Positions 18,216 through 25,974 of a DNA stretch of 64,000 nucleotides are shown here, one piece after another. The stretch covers positions 1 through 64,000 of the forward strand of contig NZ_JOGX01000032.1 in NCBI RefSeq assembly GCF_000719555.1, in the 5' to 3' direction. A program made the position numbers and the translations under genes. A model generated the notes under the pieces. It was not told where the DNA came from and did not search any database. It worked only from the letters and a program-made list of their open reading frames with translations. The DNA comes from Streptomyces sp. NRRL F-5727 (GTDB lineage: Bacteria; Actinomycetota; Actinomycetes; Streptomycetales; Streptomycetaceae). Within the stretch, counting starts at the first letter, position 1. Each line of letters begins with the position of its first letter.

Positions 18216-18854
18216 GTGTACCCGCAGACCAACCCGTACCAGCCCGCCCCGGCGTGGCAGCCCCCGCGCCGGTGGTGGCAGCATCCCGCGCTGATCATCA
18301 CGCTGCTCGTGGTCTTCCCGCCGGCGGGCATCGCCCTGGCGTGGCTGGGCCGGTGGACGACCCGGACGAAGATCGTGGCGTCGGTGCTCTCCGGCCTCTG
18401 GTTCCTGCTGATCCTGGTCAGCGAACCGGAGCAGGAGAAGAAGACGCCGGGCGGCGACCCGAAGCCGGTGGTGACGGCGTCGGCGACGGCCACCCCGACG
18501 CAGACGCCGACCGTGGAGCCGACCACGGAGTCGCCGACGCCGGAGCCGACGACCGAGGCGCCCACGCCGACCCCGACCCCGACGACCGAGGCGCCGACGC
18601 CGGAGCCCACGACCGAGCCGCCCACCACGCGGGCCCCCGAGCCGACGACCCAGGCGCCCACCACGCGGGCCCCGAAGCCCACCCCGAAGCCGGTCCAGAC
18701 GACCCGGCCGCCGGAGACGGCCGAGCCGGAGCCGGAGGTCTACTACGCCAACTGCACGGCCGTCCGCGCCGCCGGCGCCGACCCGATCCGCATCGGGGAC
18801 CCCGGCTACGGCAGCCACCTGGACCGCGACGGCGACGGCATCGCCTGCGAGTGA
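18216..18854 (+). CDS. Excalibur calcium-binding membrane protein
   Basis: 212 residues from the GTG at 18216 (CTGGAG eight bases upstream). A Pro/Gln/Trp-rich N-terminus leads to two membrane segments (WQHPALIITLLVVFPPAGIALAW and a second LWFLLILV), with a basic loop between. A long Pro/Thr/Glu tandem linker (residues ~90-170) follows. The C-terminus is an excalibur domain, YYANCTAVRAAGADPIR to DRDGDGIACE, with the DxDxDG Ca-binding loop and two cysteines. Cell-surface protein of unknown role. It interrupts the catabolic cluster and looks unrelated to it. Confidence 0.82.
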   Translation: MYPQTNPYQPAPAWQPPRRWWQHPALIITLLVVFPPAGIALAWLGRWTTRTKIVASVLSGLWFLLILVSEPEQEKKTPGGDPKPVVTASATATPTQTPTVEPTTESPTPEPTTEAPTPTPTPTTEAPTPEPTTEPPTTRAPEPTTQAPTTRAPKPTPKPVQTTRPPETAEPEPEVYYANCTAVRAAGADPIRIGDPGYGSHLDRDGDGIACE

Positions 18855-18933
18855 GCCGTCCGGCCGGCGGACAGCCGGGCCGGGGCGACCGCCCCCGGCC
18901 CGGGCCCCGCCCTCGCCCCGATAAACCATGCAG

Positions 18934-18968
18934 GCGTGCTTGATTGTTTTACGGGGGGCTGACAGGGT
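18934..18968 (+). promoter_or_regulatory. Promoter with TetR-type operator, ligase operon
   Basis: GGCGTGCTTGATTGTTTT lies in the 180-bp gap before the ligase gene. TTGATT (18940-18945) and CAGGGT (18963-18968) are 17 bp apart, as in the other two copies. The inverted-repeat half (TGCAGGCGTGCTTG) is less perfect than at 10890. This suggests joint control of the ligase-hydratase-TetR unit with the upstream operon. Confidence 0.55.
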
Positions 18969-19034
18969 CTCCCCAAGCGGTGCCCGCACGGGCGATCCTG
19001 GCGACCACCTTCCCACCTCTCCAGGAGGTCACGC

Positions 19035-19751
19035 ATGGTGTTCCACAGCGAGTATGAGCCCGTCCCCACCCTGTCCCTCCCCATCCACGACGCCGTCCTC
19101 GGCGGGGCCGCCGCCTTCGGGGACACGCCCGCGCTGGTCGACGGGGCCGGGGAACTGTCCCTGACGTACGCGCAGGTGGACGCCTTCCACCGGCGGGTCG
19201 CCGCCGGGCTCGCGGAGGCCGGGGTGCGGAAGGGGGACGTGCTCGCGCTGCACAGCCCCAACACCGTGCTCTTCCCGGTCGCCTTCTACGCCGCCACCCG
19301 CGCCGGCGCAGCCGTCACCACGGTCCACCCGCTGGCCACGCCCGAGGAGTTCGCCAAGCAGCTGCGGGACTCGGCCGCGCGCTGGATCGTCACCGTCTCG
19401 CCGCTGCTGCCGGCCGCCCGGGCCGCCGCCGAACTCGCGGGCGGCGTCGAGGAGATCTTCGTCTGCGACACGGCGGCGGACGGGACCAGGTCGCTTCAGG
19501 AGTTCCTCGGCTCGACCGCGCCCGAACCGGACGTCGCCGTCGACCCCGCCGAGGACGTCGCCGCCCTCCCGTACTCCTCCGGCACCACCGGCGTCCCCAA
19601 GGGCGTGATGCTCACCCACGCCTCCGTCGCGACCAACCTGGCGCAGCTGGAGCCGTTCATCCCGATGGGCCCGGGCGACCGGATCCTGGCCGTCCTCCCC
19701 TTCTTCCACGACAGGGGCTCTAAAGGGGAGCGACACGAGATGGTTGCTTGA
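19035..19751 (+). pseudogene. Acyl-CoA ligase, N-terminal half, cut by prophage
   Basis: The ATG at 19035 follows CCAGGAGGT. Residues 1-225 are the N-terminal part of a 4-coumarate/fatty acyl-CoA ligase (ANL superfamily), with the ATP-binding P-loop YSSGTTGVPKGVMLTH. The host sequence stops at LPFFH, the first half of the FFHIYG motif. Phage DNA then adds 14 foreign residues (DRGSKGERHEMVA) to a stop at 19751. The second half resumes at 58230 in the correct frame. The halves together would give a normal ~540-residue ligase, so the gene is split, not decayed. The half-protein lacks the C-terminal lid domain and should be inactive alone. Confidence 0.9.
19706..19731. other. attL
   Basis: Host sequence runs to CCAC (19706-19709); phage sequence starts at 19710. 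The phage half-site GGCTCTAAAGGGGAGC (19716-19731) is the exact reverse complement of 58204-58219 at the other end. The junction lies in the His codon of the ligase motif LPFFH. Confidence 0.85.
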
Positions 19752-19808
19752 CCTGCGGAAACACGATGGCCCCGCCTCCCAGCCAGGGACGCGGGGCCGT
19801 TGCCGTGC

Positions 19809-20999
19809 TCACAGCGGCATCCCCGACATGTGCGAGAGGCGGAGCAGCTCCGGGTTACTCCGGCGGTGCAGCGAGGCGAGGACCCGGAAGACCTCGCGGG
19901 CCGTCGGATGGATGCGGGCCATCTGCGGCGCCGCCTCCCACGCTGCGGACAGGTTGGCGAGCGCGGCTTCGCGGTCTCCGACGTCGAGGTGCGCGCGGGC
20001 GACGTTCAGCCGCGACGGAGCGACCCGGGTGGCCGGCAGGCCGTCGAGGACCGTGTCGAGGTTCTCCGCGACGGCGAGGGCCTCCCGGGGGCGGCCAAGG
20101 TCAAGCCGGGTCGCGAGGACGTGCGTGGCGGTGTTCTGCGGTCCGAAGATCATCGAGTGCCGGTTCGCGTCGCCACCGCTGAACCACTCGTCGGCCACCC
20201 GTTCGGCGGAGGCGATGTGCCGCTCGGCCTCGCGCGCCCCCTCGGACTTGTCGTCCAGCCGCCCCGCCAGCGTCATCCCCCGCAGGTTCAGCACGCCGAC
20301 GGCGAACGCCCGATCTTCCCCCGAGAGCGTCGACTCGGCCCGCGCGATGGCCCGGTCAACGATCGTGAGGCCGCCCTCGGCGTCGCCGCCGTTCAGATAG
20401 GCGCCGGCCCGGTCGCGCGCGGCGATGGCCTCCCCCAGCGGGTTGGCTTGCTGCTCGACGGCCCAGCGCTGCCGGGTCACGGCCAGCTCGGCCATGTCCA
20501 TCCAGCGATGCCGGGCGGCGAGCCAGTAAACGGAGCTGTAGACCTCCGCCAAGGTCATCCAGGCATCCACCGTGTTCGCCGTATGGGCGTGCGTCGTGGC
20601 GCTCCGCAGCAGGCCCGGAAGCCGGGCAAGGACGTGATGAACGCGCGCCGCGTCCCGGGCGTCCCGCACGGCCTCGACGGCGGCCAGAACGGCCGTCTCC
20701 TCGACCTGCGCGCGGCCGGGCAGGTCATAGTCCCGGATGGCCGATCGAAGGGCCGTGAGCCGTTCCTCGTCGTCCCCGTCGACACGTGTCTTGCCCTGTA
20801 CCTCGGCCATGGACAGGCCGAGAGCCTTACCGATCGTCGCGGCCACGGTCGGCGTGAGCGTCCGGTCGCCTACTTCGATCTTGGACAACAGCGACACGGA
20901 GATGTTGGCCGTCCGGGCAAGCTGCGCTTGAGAGAGGCCGCGTTCCTTCCGGAGCAGGGCGAGGTTTGCCCCTGGCGCTACTTCGCTCGTCGTGCTCAT
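19809..20999 (-). CDS. XRE-family regulator with TPR-like domain
   Basis: 396 residues from the ATG at 20999 (an upstream in-frame start at 21032 is less likely). Residues ~8-65 are a helix-turn-helix (ALLRKERGLSQAQLARTANISVSL, then LSKIEVGDRTLTP). The remaining ~320 residues are helical repeats of TPR type with regular Ala/Leu spacing. Proteins with this layout in actinobacteria sense peptides or small signals and control a neighbouring operon. It diverges from the 21160 gene, with three direct repeats in the 160-bp gap. It is the gene nearest attL and is separate from the phage repressor at the other end, so it is probably accessory cargo. Confidence 0.8.
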   Translation of the reverse strand: MSTTSEVAPGANLALLRKERGLSQAQLARTANISVSLLSKIEVGDRTLTPTVAATIGKALGLSMAEVQGKTRVDGDDEERLTALRSAIRDYDLPGRAQVEETAVLAAVEAVRDARDAARVHHVLARLPGLLRSATTHAHTANTVDAWMTLAEVYSSVYWLAARHRWMDMAELAVTRQRWAVEQQANPLGEAIAARDRAGAYLNGGDAEGGLTIVDRAIARAESTLSGEDRAFAVGVLNLRGMTLAGRLDDKSEGAREAERHIASAERVADEWFSGGDANRHSMIFGPQNTATHVLATRLDLGRPREALAVAENLDTVLDGLPATRVAPSRLNVARAHLDVGDREAALANLSAAWEAAPQMARIHPTAREVFRVLASLHRRSNPELLRLSHMSGMPL

Positions 21000-21073
21000 G
21001 CGGTCAGTCCTACCCCGTCGAGACCCAGTCACGTCCCATGCTCACAGGCCCCGGGCGTACCCGCACACCCTTT

Positions 21074-21103
21074 GTGCAAGTCGTGTGCAAGCTCGTGTGC
21101 ACG
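21074..21103. promoter_or_regulatory. Direct-repeat operator candidate
   Basis: GTGCAAG at 21074-21080 and 21085-21091, and GTGCACG at 21097-21103, lie 11 and 12 bp apart, about one helical turn. A TTGACT hexamer follows at 21112. The position between the divergent XRE-TPR gene and the 21160 gene suggests binding by the XRE-TPR protein. Confidence 0.45.
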
Positions 21104-21159
21104 GAACGCAGTTGACTGGTCACAACAGCCCGGGAAGCCCGTCAGGAAGTGAGCACACG

Positions 21160-21420
21160 ATGAGCACGCCGACGACCGCGCCGCGCACCGCGCCGAGCAT
21201 CGCACCGCAGATCCGCCCCGTAAGCACCGTCGAGGCCGGCGAGGTCTTCCTCGAACTCCGGGCCGCGATGGATGCCGCGGGCTTCCCCACGCAGGGGCTC
21301 TACCGCGAGGAGCGAACGACCCAACACGGGCCCATGCACATCTTCGGCCTCGGCGAGGTCACCGTTGCCGGGGCGAAGCGGATGACGGCGATCCTGCGGG
21401 CCGCCCGGCGGCAGCCGTGA
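21160..21420 (+). CDS. Small hypothetical protein of the XRE-TPR module
   Basis: 86 residues from the ATG at 21160, with AGGAAG upstream. A Thr/Ala/Pro-rich N-terminus is followed by a compact alpha/beta part (EAGEVFLELRAAMDAAGF, then GLGEVTVAGAKRMTAILRAA). No known domain is recognised. The stop overlaps the GTG of the next gene, so the two are translationally coupled. Probably controlled by the divergent regulator. Confidence 0.65.
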   Translation: MSTPTTAPRTAPSIAPQIRPVSTVEAGEVFLELRAAMDAAGFPTQGLYREERTTQHGPMHIFGLGEVTVAGAKRMTAILRAARRQP

Positions 21421-21656
21421 GGTTCCGCGAGGGCGACGTCGTGACGGACGGGGCGCGGGCCCTCGCCGGTCAGGTGCGCGCCGTGAACGGTGACCTCCTC
21501 ACGCTGGCACGACCCGGAGGCATGGAGTGGACGGCGACCAAGACCGACTGTTGGGCGGCGAGCCCGGAGGACCGCGAGGCCCTGCGGCCGAGCGGCGCAA
21601 TCCGGCTGATCGGCGAGCACCTGCCTCCCGTACAGCCGCCCTCGCGCTGTTCCTGA
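21417..21656 (+). CDS. Small hypothetical protein
   Basis: 79 residues from a GTG that overlaps the preceding stop (GTGA). The sequence (MRFREGDVVTDGARALAGQV, then GDLLTLARPGGMEWTATKTDCWAA) suggests a small SH3-like beta barrel of the KOW/DUF type. Function not known. A hydrophobic stretch in another frame follows it (about 21640-21709), but that has no convincing start. Confidence 0.6.
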   Translation: MRFREGDVVTDGARALAGQVRAVNGDLLTLARPGGMEWTATKTDCWAASPEDREALRPSGAIRLIGEHLPPVQPPSRCS

Positions 21657-21842
21657 CCTGCGTGGCCATCGGCGCCGGCGCTGCCGCACTGGCGTACCGC
21701 GCCGCATAGCCGCCTCGCCCCGGACCGGAGCTTCCGGGGTGAGGCACCCGGCCCGGCCCCGGGCGACCCGTTCCCAGCCCGGGGCCGACCGCAGCACCGC
21801 CGCCCCGTCGTGTCCCCCGCCGGCGGGGCGGCGGCTCCACCC

Positions 21843-21937
21843 ACCCCAGTAGCTCAGTCAGGCAGAGCACGACGACGGATCCACCTGTCTCCCGTCGCCC
21901 GTCGTCGACGACCCCGGTTCGAGTCCGGGCATGGGGA
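21843..21937 (+). tRNA. tRNA-like gene with enlarged anticodon arm
   Basis: The tRNA plan is visible: T8-A9; D arm GCTC-AGTCAGGCA-GAGC (21852-21868); A26; a long stem CGACGACGG / CCGTCGTCG (21870-21878 with 21899-21907) closing a 20-nt loop; 5-nt variable loop ACGAC; and T arm CCCGG-TTCGAGT-CCGGG (21913-21929). The acceptor stem is poor: CCCC can pair with GGGG, but two or three positions mismatch. The anticodon arm is about 21 nt too long, so no anticodon can be assigned. It may be a decayed phage tRNA, one with an insertion, or a tRNA mimic. No CCA is encoded. Confidence 0.4.
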
Positions 21938-21996
21938 CTCGGCCCCCCGGTTTCGGGGACGGCCGTTCCGAGCACCACCCAACCGAAGGAGCGATC

Positions 21997-22140
21997 ATGT
22001 CGGGCAAGCACGGCGGCGGTTCGGGCAGCGGATCCGGCGGCAGCCAGCAGGACGACAGCAGCAGCGGCCGGCAGCACGGAGGCGGCGGCTCGGAGACGAG
22101 CGGCGGGAACTCCTCCGACGGCAGCGGCCCCGCGAAGTAG
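21997..22140 (+). CDS. 47-residue Gly/Ser-rich peptide beside methyltransferase
   Basis: ATG at 21997 with a good AAGGAG site. The peptide (MSGKHGGGSGSGSGGSQQDD to SSDGSGPAK) is almost entirely Gly, Ser and Asp, with no Cys and no signal peptide. Only 8 bp separate it from the PIMT-type methyltransferase gene, so the pair is an operon. A short Asp-containing peptide next to a PIMT homologue recalls RiPP systems in which Asp is methylated and closed to aspartimide. That role is inference; it could equally be an unstructured accessory protein. Confidence 0.6.
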   Translation: MSGKHGGGSGSGSGGSQQDDSSSGRQHGGGGSETSGGNSSDGSGPAK

Positions 22141-22148
22141 GGGAGCAC

Positions 22149-23333
22149 GTGACCACACGCGTAGAGGCGGCGGGCCCGGAGGGGCTCGCCGCCGCGCTCG
22201 TCGAATCGGGCGCACTTCAATCCGACTGGCTGACCACGTACCGCGCCGTCCCCCGGGCCCTGTTCGTTCCGGATCGGGTCTGGCCCGGTATCCCTGAGGG
22301 CACCGAACAAGGCGCGCTCGTCGACCGCAACGCGGACCCCCGGAAGTGGCTCGCGGCGGTCTACTCCGACCGACCGCTCACCACACAGTGGGACAAGGGC
22401 GAGCACCAGGGCGACGAGCAGGGGACCACGCCGACGAGCAGCAACTCGCTACCGTCGATGGTGTTCGCGATGCTCGCCGACCTCGACGTCGAGGACGGGC
22501 ACAGGGTGTTGGAGATCGGCACGGGGACCGGATGGAACGCGGCCCTCCTCGCGCACCGGCTCGGTGCCGAGAACGTCGTCAGCGTCGAGTACGACCCGGC
22601 CGTCGCCGAGCAGGCCCGGGAGAACCTTGCCGAGTTCGGACCGCCGTCGCCGCTCGTCGTGACAGGCGACGGCCGGGAGGGGTTTGCCGACCGGGCGCCG
22701 TACGACCGGGTGATCGCCACCGCGTCGGTCGGCGAGGTGCCGACGGCGTGGATCGAGCAGACGGTCGCCGGGGGCGTGATCGTCGCCCCGTGGGGGCCGC
22801 TGTACGGCGGCGAGGCCATCGTGCGCCTCACCGTCGGCGGCGACGGGCACGCCCGGGGCCGCTTCACCCGCTCGTCGGCGTTCATGCGGATTCGGCAGCA
22901 GCGGCCGGAGCTTCCCGAGCCGGCCGTCTTCTTCCGGGGCCGGAAGTGGCCGGCCGGTGGACAGCGCAGCATGAGCACGCTGGCCCCCACGGCCGTCGGC
23001 GGGTGGACGGAACAGTTCGTCATCGGGTTGCAGGTGCCCGGGGCGTTCTGGCGGACGGAGCGGTATGACGGCGGGGCGTACACCCTGTGGACGTACAGCC
23101 TCGACGGGAAGTCGTGGGCGTCGGCCGACTACGAGCCGGAGCGCAGCAGGTTCGAGGTCGTGCAGGAGGGGCCGCGGCGCCTGTGGGACGAGGTTGAGGC
23201 CGCCTACCGGTGGTGGAACGGCCGGAGCCGGCCGGGATTCGAGCGGTTCGGGCTGACGGTCGGGCCGCGGGGCACGGTGGCGTGGCTCGATGACGAGTCG
23301 TGCCCGGTTCCGGGGGCCGAGTGGCTCCGGTGA
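22149..23333 (+). CDS. PIMT-like SAM methyltransferase
   Basis: 394 residues from the GTG at 22149 (GGGGAG upstream). Residues ~95-215 form a protein-isoaspartate methyltransferase-like domain: SSNSLPSMVFAMLADL, SAM motif I VLEIGTGTGWNAALLAHRLG (119-138) and acidic SVEYDP. The N-terminal ~90 residues and a C-terminal ~180-residue extension are not part of housekeeping PIMT and may bind a peptide partner. Resembles the stand-alone methyltransferases encoded with small peptides in actinobacteria (for example the FxLD-type systems), although its partner peptide lacks that motif. A terminator follows. Confidence 0.8.
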   Translation: MTTRVEAAGPEGLAAALVESGALQSDWLTTYRAVPRALFVPDRVWPGIPEGTEQGALVDRNADPRKWLAAVYSDRPLTTQWDKGEHQGDEQGTTPTSSNSLPSMVFAMLADLDVEDGHRVLEIGTGTGWNAALLAHRLGAENVVSVEYDPAVAEQARENLAEFGPPSPLVVTGDGREGFADRAPYDRVIATASVGEVPTAWIEQTVAGGVIVAPWGPLYGGEAIVRLTVGGDGHARGRFTRSSAFMRIRQQRPELPEPAVFFRGRKWPAGGQRSMSTLAPTAVGGWTEQFVIGLQVPGAFWRTERYDGGAYTLWTYSLDGKSWASADYEPERSRFEVVQEGPRRLWDEVEAAYRWWNGRSRPGFERFGLTVGPRGTVAWLDDESCPVPGAEWLR

Positions 23334-23350
23334 GGGCCCGGACATGACGA

Positions 23351-23387
23351 AAGCGGCCCCACCCCCGGGGAGGGGGCGGGGCCGCTT
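23351..23387 (+). terminator. Terminator after the methyltransferase
   Basis: AAGCGGCCCC (23351-23360) and GGGGCCGCTT (23378-23387) form a perfect 10-bp stem with a GC-rich loop, 17 bp after the stop codon. Confidence 0.7.
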
Positions 23388-23391
23388 CCAC

Positions 23392-23574
23392 ATCCCCGCG
23401 TGTGCGGGGAACCGCTTGAGCCTCTAAACGGAGACGTCTCACGGGCCATCCCCGCGTGTGCGGGGACATGAACCCCCATGCTCGTATCGAGGGTCATCCC
23501 CGCGTGTGCGGGGAGGGTGGAACTATGACCGTGCCGTCTGAGCGGGCTGCGGGTCACACCCGCTTGTGCGGGCA
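23392..23574. CRISPR. Short irregular CRISPR-like repeat array (relic)
   Basis: The 19-bp hairpin unit ATCCCCGCGTGTGCGGGGA occurs unchanged at 23392, 23448 and 23496. A degraded copy (ACACCCGCTTGTGCGGGCA) lies at 23556, and fainter ones may lie near 23617 and 23684. The CCCCGCGnnnGCGGGG palindrome is that of type I-E repeats. The intervals (56, 48, 60 and perhaps 61 bp) are uneven, and no cas genes are in the window. It is best read as a decayed or miniature array; multiple terminator-like hairpins are the alternative. The rest of 23575-23698 has no gene. Confidence 0.4.
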
Positions 23575-23698
23575 GCAGTGTTGCGATCCTCGACCAGCCC
23601 CGGAAGGCCAGTCGCCATCGCCCTTGCGGGGCGACGTGACGACTATGGCACACGGGGCCGAGGGTCGGGGTCCGGTTGGGGAGATTCGCCCGTGTGGG

Positions 23699-23962
23699 TT
23701 ACCGCGTGGCGAGCTGCCATAGGGCCACTACGACGCCGGCGAGGGCGGTTAGGGCGGCGATGGACGCGAGGGGCCAGCGGGCGCGTTCGAGGGCGTCGAG
23801 GCGGGCCTCGTGGTCGGCGAGCTGCTTGTCGGTCTGGTCGCTGCGCTGGACGAGCAGGGCGAGCGATCCGTCGACGCGGGCGAACCCCGCTTCGAGGGTG
23901 CCGCGGAGCCGTTCCAGTTCGAGGACGACCGCGACCGGGTCGTTGGGCGGGGGAGCGGTCAC
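23699..23962 (-). CDS. Small coiled-coil membrane protein of the lysis module
   Basis: 87 residues, GTG start. A predicted coiled coil (ELERLRGTLEAGFARVDGSL to DHEARLDALERA) is followed by one C-terminal membrane segment (PLASIAALTALAGVVVALWQL). The start overlaps the stop of the holin gene by 4 bp. Proteins of this shape are common next to actinophage holins and may assist or time lysis. Last gene of the late operon. Confidence 0.65.
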   Translation of the reverse strand: MTAPPPNDPVAVVLELERLRGTLEAGFARVDGSLALLVQRSDQTDKQLADHEARLDALERARWPLASIAALTALAGVVVALWQLATR

Positions 23963-24192
23963 CGGGCGCCGCCGTCGTTGTCGATCAGGCCGAGGCCGAA
24001 GCGGTCGAGGAACGCCTCGACGGAGGGGAGCGCCATGACGCGGGCGAGGCCGCCGGCGACGGCGAGGAATCCGGCGACGTACGGCAGGGCCGCGGGGATG
24101 CCGGACGCGGCGATGATGCCGGGGGCGGCGACCGCGAGGGCGGTGGCGGACTGGAGCACGGTGCGGATGGTGCGCTTGGTGGCGGTGGACAT
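23959..24192 (-). CDS. Probable holin
   Basis: 77 residues from the ATG at 24192, with GGAGGAACC in front; a longer frame to 24375 is proline-rich and not believable. Two hydrophobic stretches (VLQSATALAVAAPGIIAA and ALPYVAGFLAVAGGLARVMA) and a charged tail ending LGLIDNDGGAR fit a class II holin. Directly downstream of the endolysin gene. It would form the membrane lesion that lets the amidase reach the wall. Confidence 0.7.
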   Translation of the reverse strand: MSTATKRTIRTVLQSATALAVAAPGIIAASGIPAALPYVAGFLAVAGGLARVMALPSVEAFLDRFGLGLIDNDGGAR

Positions 24193-24229
24193 GCGGGGTT
24201 CCTCCTGCGGGGGGGGTGAGTGGAGCGGT

Positions 24230-25171
24230 TCAGGTGGTGACGGTGAAGCCGTGACGGGCCGCGAGGGCGGCGAGGGACGCGCGGCCGGGGATTCCGTCGG
24301 CGGCGGCGCCGCGGTAGCCCTGGCGGGCCTGCCAACGGGCGTACGCGGTGCGGGTGGCGGTGCCGTAGTGGCCATCGATCAGGGCGCGGTCGAGCAGCCC
24401 CTCGGCGGCGAGGGCCTCCTCGACGATCCGGGCCCCGGCGTACGAGACGGGGTTGCCCTTCTGGGCGGGGTCGCGACGGGCGGCGGCGATCAGGCGGGCG
24501 AGGGAGACGGCCGGCTTCGACGGCGGGGTCGGCTTCGGCTTGGCCGGCGGGGTCGGCTTCGGGGCCGGGGGCTTGGGCTTGTCGTCGAGGCGGGCGTCGA
24601 TCCGGTCCCGCATCGAGTCCATGGTGAACCCGACCGGGTCCGGCTTGCCCGGCTGCCACTCGCGGTGACCGATCACGGAGCGCGCGCCCCATCCGTGCAG
24701 CCGGCAGACGGCGGCGGACGCGCGGGCGATGGCGTCGAGCTGGACCTCTGGCCACGGGTCTTCGCCGTCGCCGAGGTTCTCGCACTCGAACCCGTAGAAG
24801 TGCCGGTTGCCGTCGGTCGTCGCCTCGTCGTCGACGGGGGCGGGCCGCTCGTCGATGACGGCCCGGAGCACGTCCGGGTCGCCGCTGCCAGCGTGGTTGG
24901 TGCGGCCGTAGCCGATCAGGTGCACGGTGCCGTCCTTGGCGATGACGCCGTGACAGAGCGGGCCGGGCAGGGTGCTGTGTCCGTCGCGGCAGATGCGCAC
25001 GGTGTTCGCGGTGCCCTTGGTGACGGTGTGGTGCACGACGACGCCGTGCACGGGGCCCCACGGGCCCTTGTGGTTCCGGTTGTGGGTCTCCCACCCCGGG
25101 TAGGTGACGACGGTCAGACCCTCGGCGCGGAGCGCGGCGAGGAAGCGGGCGGCGGTCGCGGGCGCGGCCAT
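24230..25171 (-). CDS. Endolysin: N-acetylmuramoyl-L-alanine amidase
   Basis: 313 residues. The N-terminal amidase_2/PGRP domain (residues ~35-190) has zinc ligands in VHGVVVHHTVTKG, HFYGFECENLG and GHREWQPGKPDP. A proline/lysine linker with PAKPKPTPP repeats follows. The C-terminal domain (ALIDGHYGTATRTAYARWQ, then GIPGRASLAALAARHGF) is a peptidoglycan-binding-like repeat. No signal peptide, so export depends on the holin. Cuts the amide bond between muramic acid and the stem peptide at the end of infection. Confidence 0.9.
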   Translation of the reverse strand: MAAPATAARFLAALRAEGLTVVTYPGWETHNRNHKGPWGPVHGVVVHHTVTKGTANTVRICRDGHSTLPGPLCHGVIAKDGTVHLIGYGRTNHAGSGDPDVLRAVIDERPAPVDDEATTDGNRHFYGFECENLGDGEDPWPEVQLDAIARASAAVCRLHGWGARSVIGHREWQPGKPDPVGFTMDSMRDRIDARLDDKPKPPAPKPTPPAKPKPTPPSKPAVSLARLIAAARRDPAQKGNPVSYAGARIVEEALAAEGLLDRALIDGHYGTATRTAYARWQARQGYRGAAADGIPGRASLAALAARHGFTVTT

Positions 25172-25239
25172 GGGGTACCTCCGAGAATGCGGAAGGGCCG
25201 CCCGGCGCGGTGCGCGGGACGGCCCTCGGGTGGGATGGG

Positions 25240-25962
25240 TTAGGACTGGATGCCGTACAGGTAGCGGGTCATCGCCCGGACGGTGCCGGTGCCGGCGGTG
25301 ACCTTGACTTGCAACTCAAACTCGACGGCCTTGCCGAACTCGTAGCCGGGGACGGGGCCGCCGTTGGCAAGGGTCCCGTTTACGGCTCCGGTGACGACGA
25401 CCGTGCCGTCGACGAGTAGTTGAAGCTGTGCCGAGACGCCGACCGGTCGGGCCATGACGGCGTAGATCCAGACCTTGGGGTGCTGGACGATCCCGCGCGA
25501 GCGGCCGATCGTGGTCCACGCGGTGGACGCGCTGCCCGGCCATGAGGCGGTGCTCTCGTCCTGTGGGATCGGCAGCGGGAGGTACGGGCGGGCGAGGCCG
25601 CCCTCGGGGTCGACGGTCTCGCCCGAGAGGATTTCGTTCCCGGCCGCGTCCATGATGCGTACGGCCTGGGACTGGGCGGGGTCGGCGAGGGGGCCGCGCG
25701 AGACGCTGATGGCGACGGTGCCATCGTCGCGCCGGATCATGGTTCCGAACTCGCCGATCGTCGGGAAGATCTCGCCGACGCGGAAGGTCTGGTGTCCGTT
25801 GTCGGGGTCGAGGACGGACAGGGCGCCCCCCTCGCCGACAACGACGTCGCCGGCAAGGATCTGATCCATGGCGGGGCGGATCTGCGAGCGGCCCCGCAGC
25901 TCGCGTACCTCGGCCTCCAGGCGCCGAATGCGGTCGAGGAGGTCTTGGGGGATTGCGGCCAT
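25240..25962 (-). CDS. Minor tail protein, tip-associated
   Basis: 240 residues. It begins with a short coiled coil (LLDRIRRLEAEVRELRGR), continues with a beta-rich central part (GHQTFRVGEIFPTIGEFG, MIRRDDGTVAIS) and ends in a jelly-roll-like half with many Val and Gly. Position between the endolysin and the gp37-like tail protein, at the end of the tail genes, suggests a fibre or receptor-contact protein. No specific family identified. Confidence 0.65.
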   Translation of the reverse strand: MAAIPQDLLDRIRRLEAEVRELRGRSQIRPAMDQILAGDVVVGEGGALSVLDPDNGHQTFRVGEIFPTIGEFGTMIRRDDGTVAISVSRGPLADPAQSQAVRIMDAAGNEILSGETVDPEGGLARPYLPLPIPQDESTASWPGSASTAWTTIGRSRGIVQHPKVWIYAVMARPVGVSAQLQLLVDGTVVVTGAVNGTLANGGPVPGYEFGKAVEFELQVKVTAGTGTVRAMTRYLYGIQS

Positions 25963-25974
25963 GCGGGGGGCCTC

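Noticed and set aside
18216..18854. Excalibur gene as part of the prophage
   Set aside because: It lies 850 bp outside attL and on host sequence; simply a host gene between two operons.
19744..21152. Two plus-strand frames (19744 and 19800) opposite the XRE-TPR gene
   Set aside because: Antisense shadows of the regulator without any domain.
21527..21709. 60-codon frame ending in a membrane segment (LALFLTCVAIGAGAAALAYR)
   Set aside because: The hydrophobic end looks real but the frame overlaps the 21417 gene and has no start with a ribosome site; left out as uncertain.
21843..21937. tRNA-like gene as the attachment site
   Set aside because: The att core and phage arms are in the ligase gene; the tRNA-like sequence is 2 kb inside the phage.
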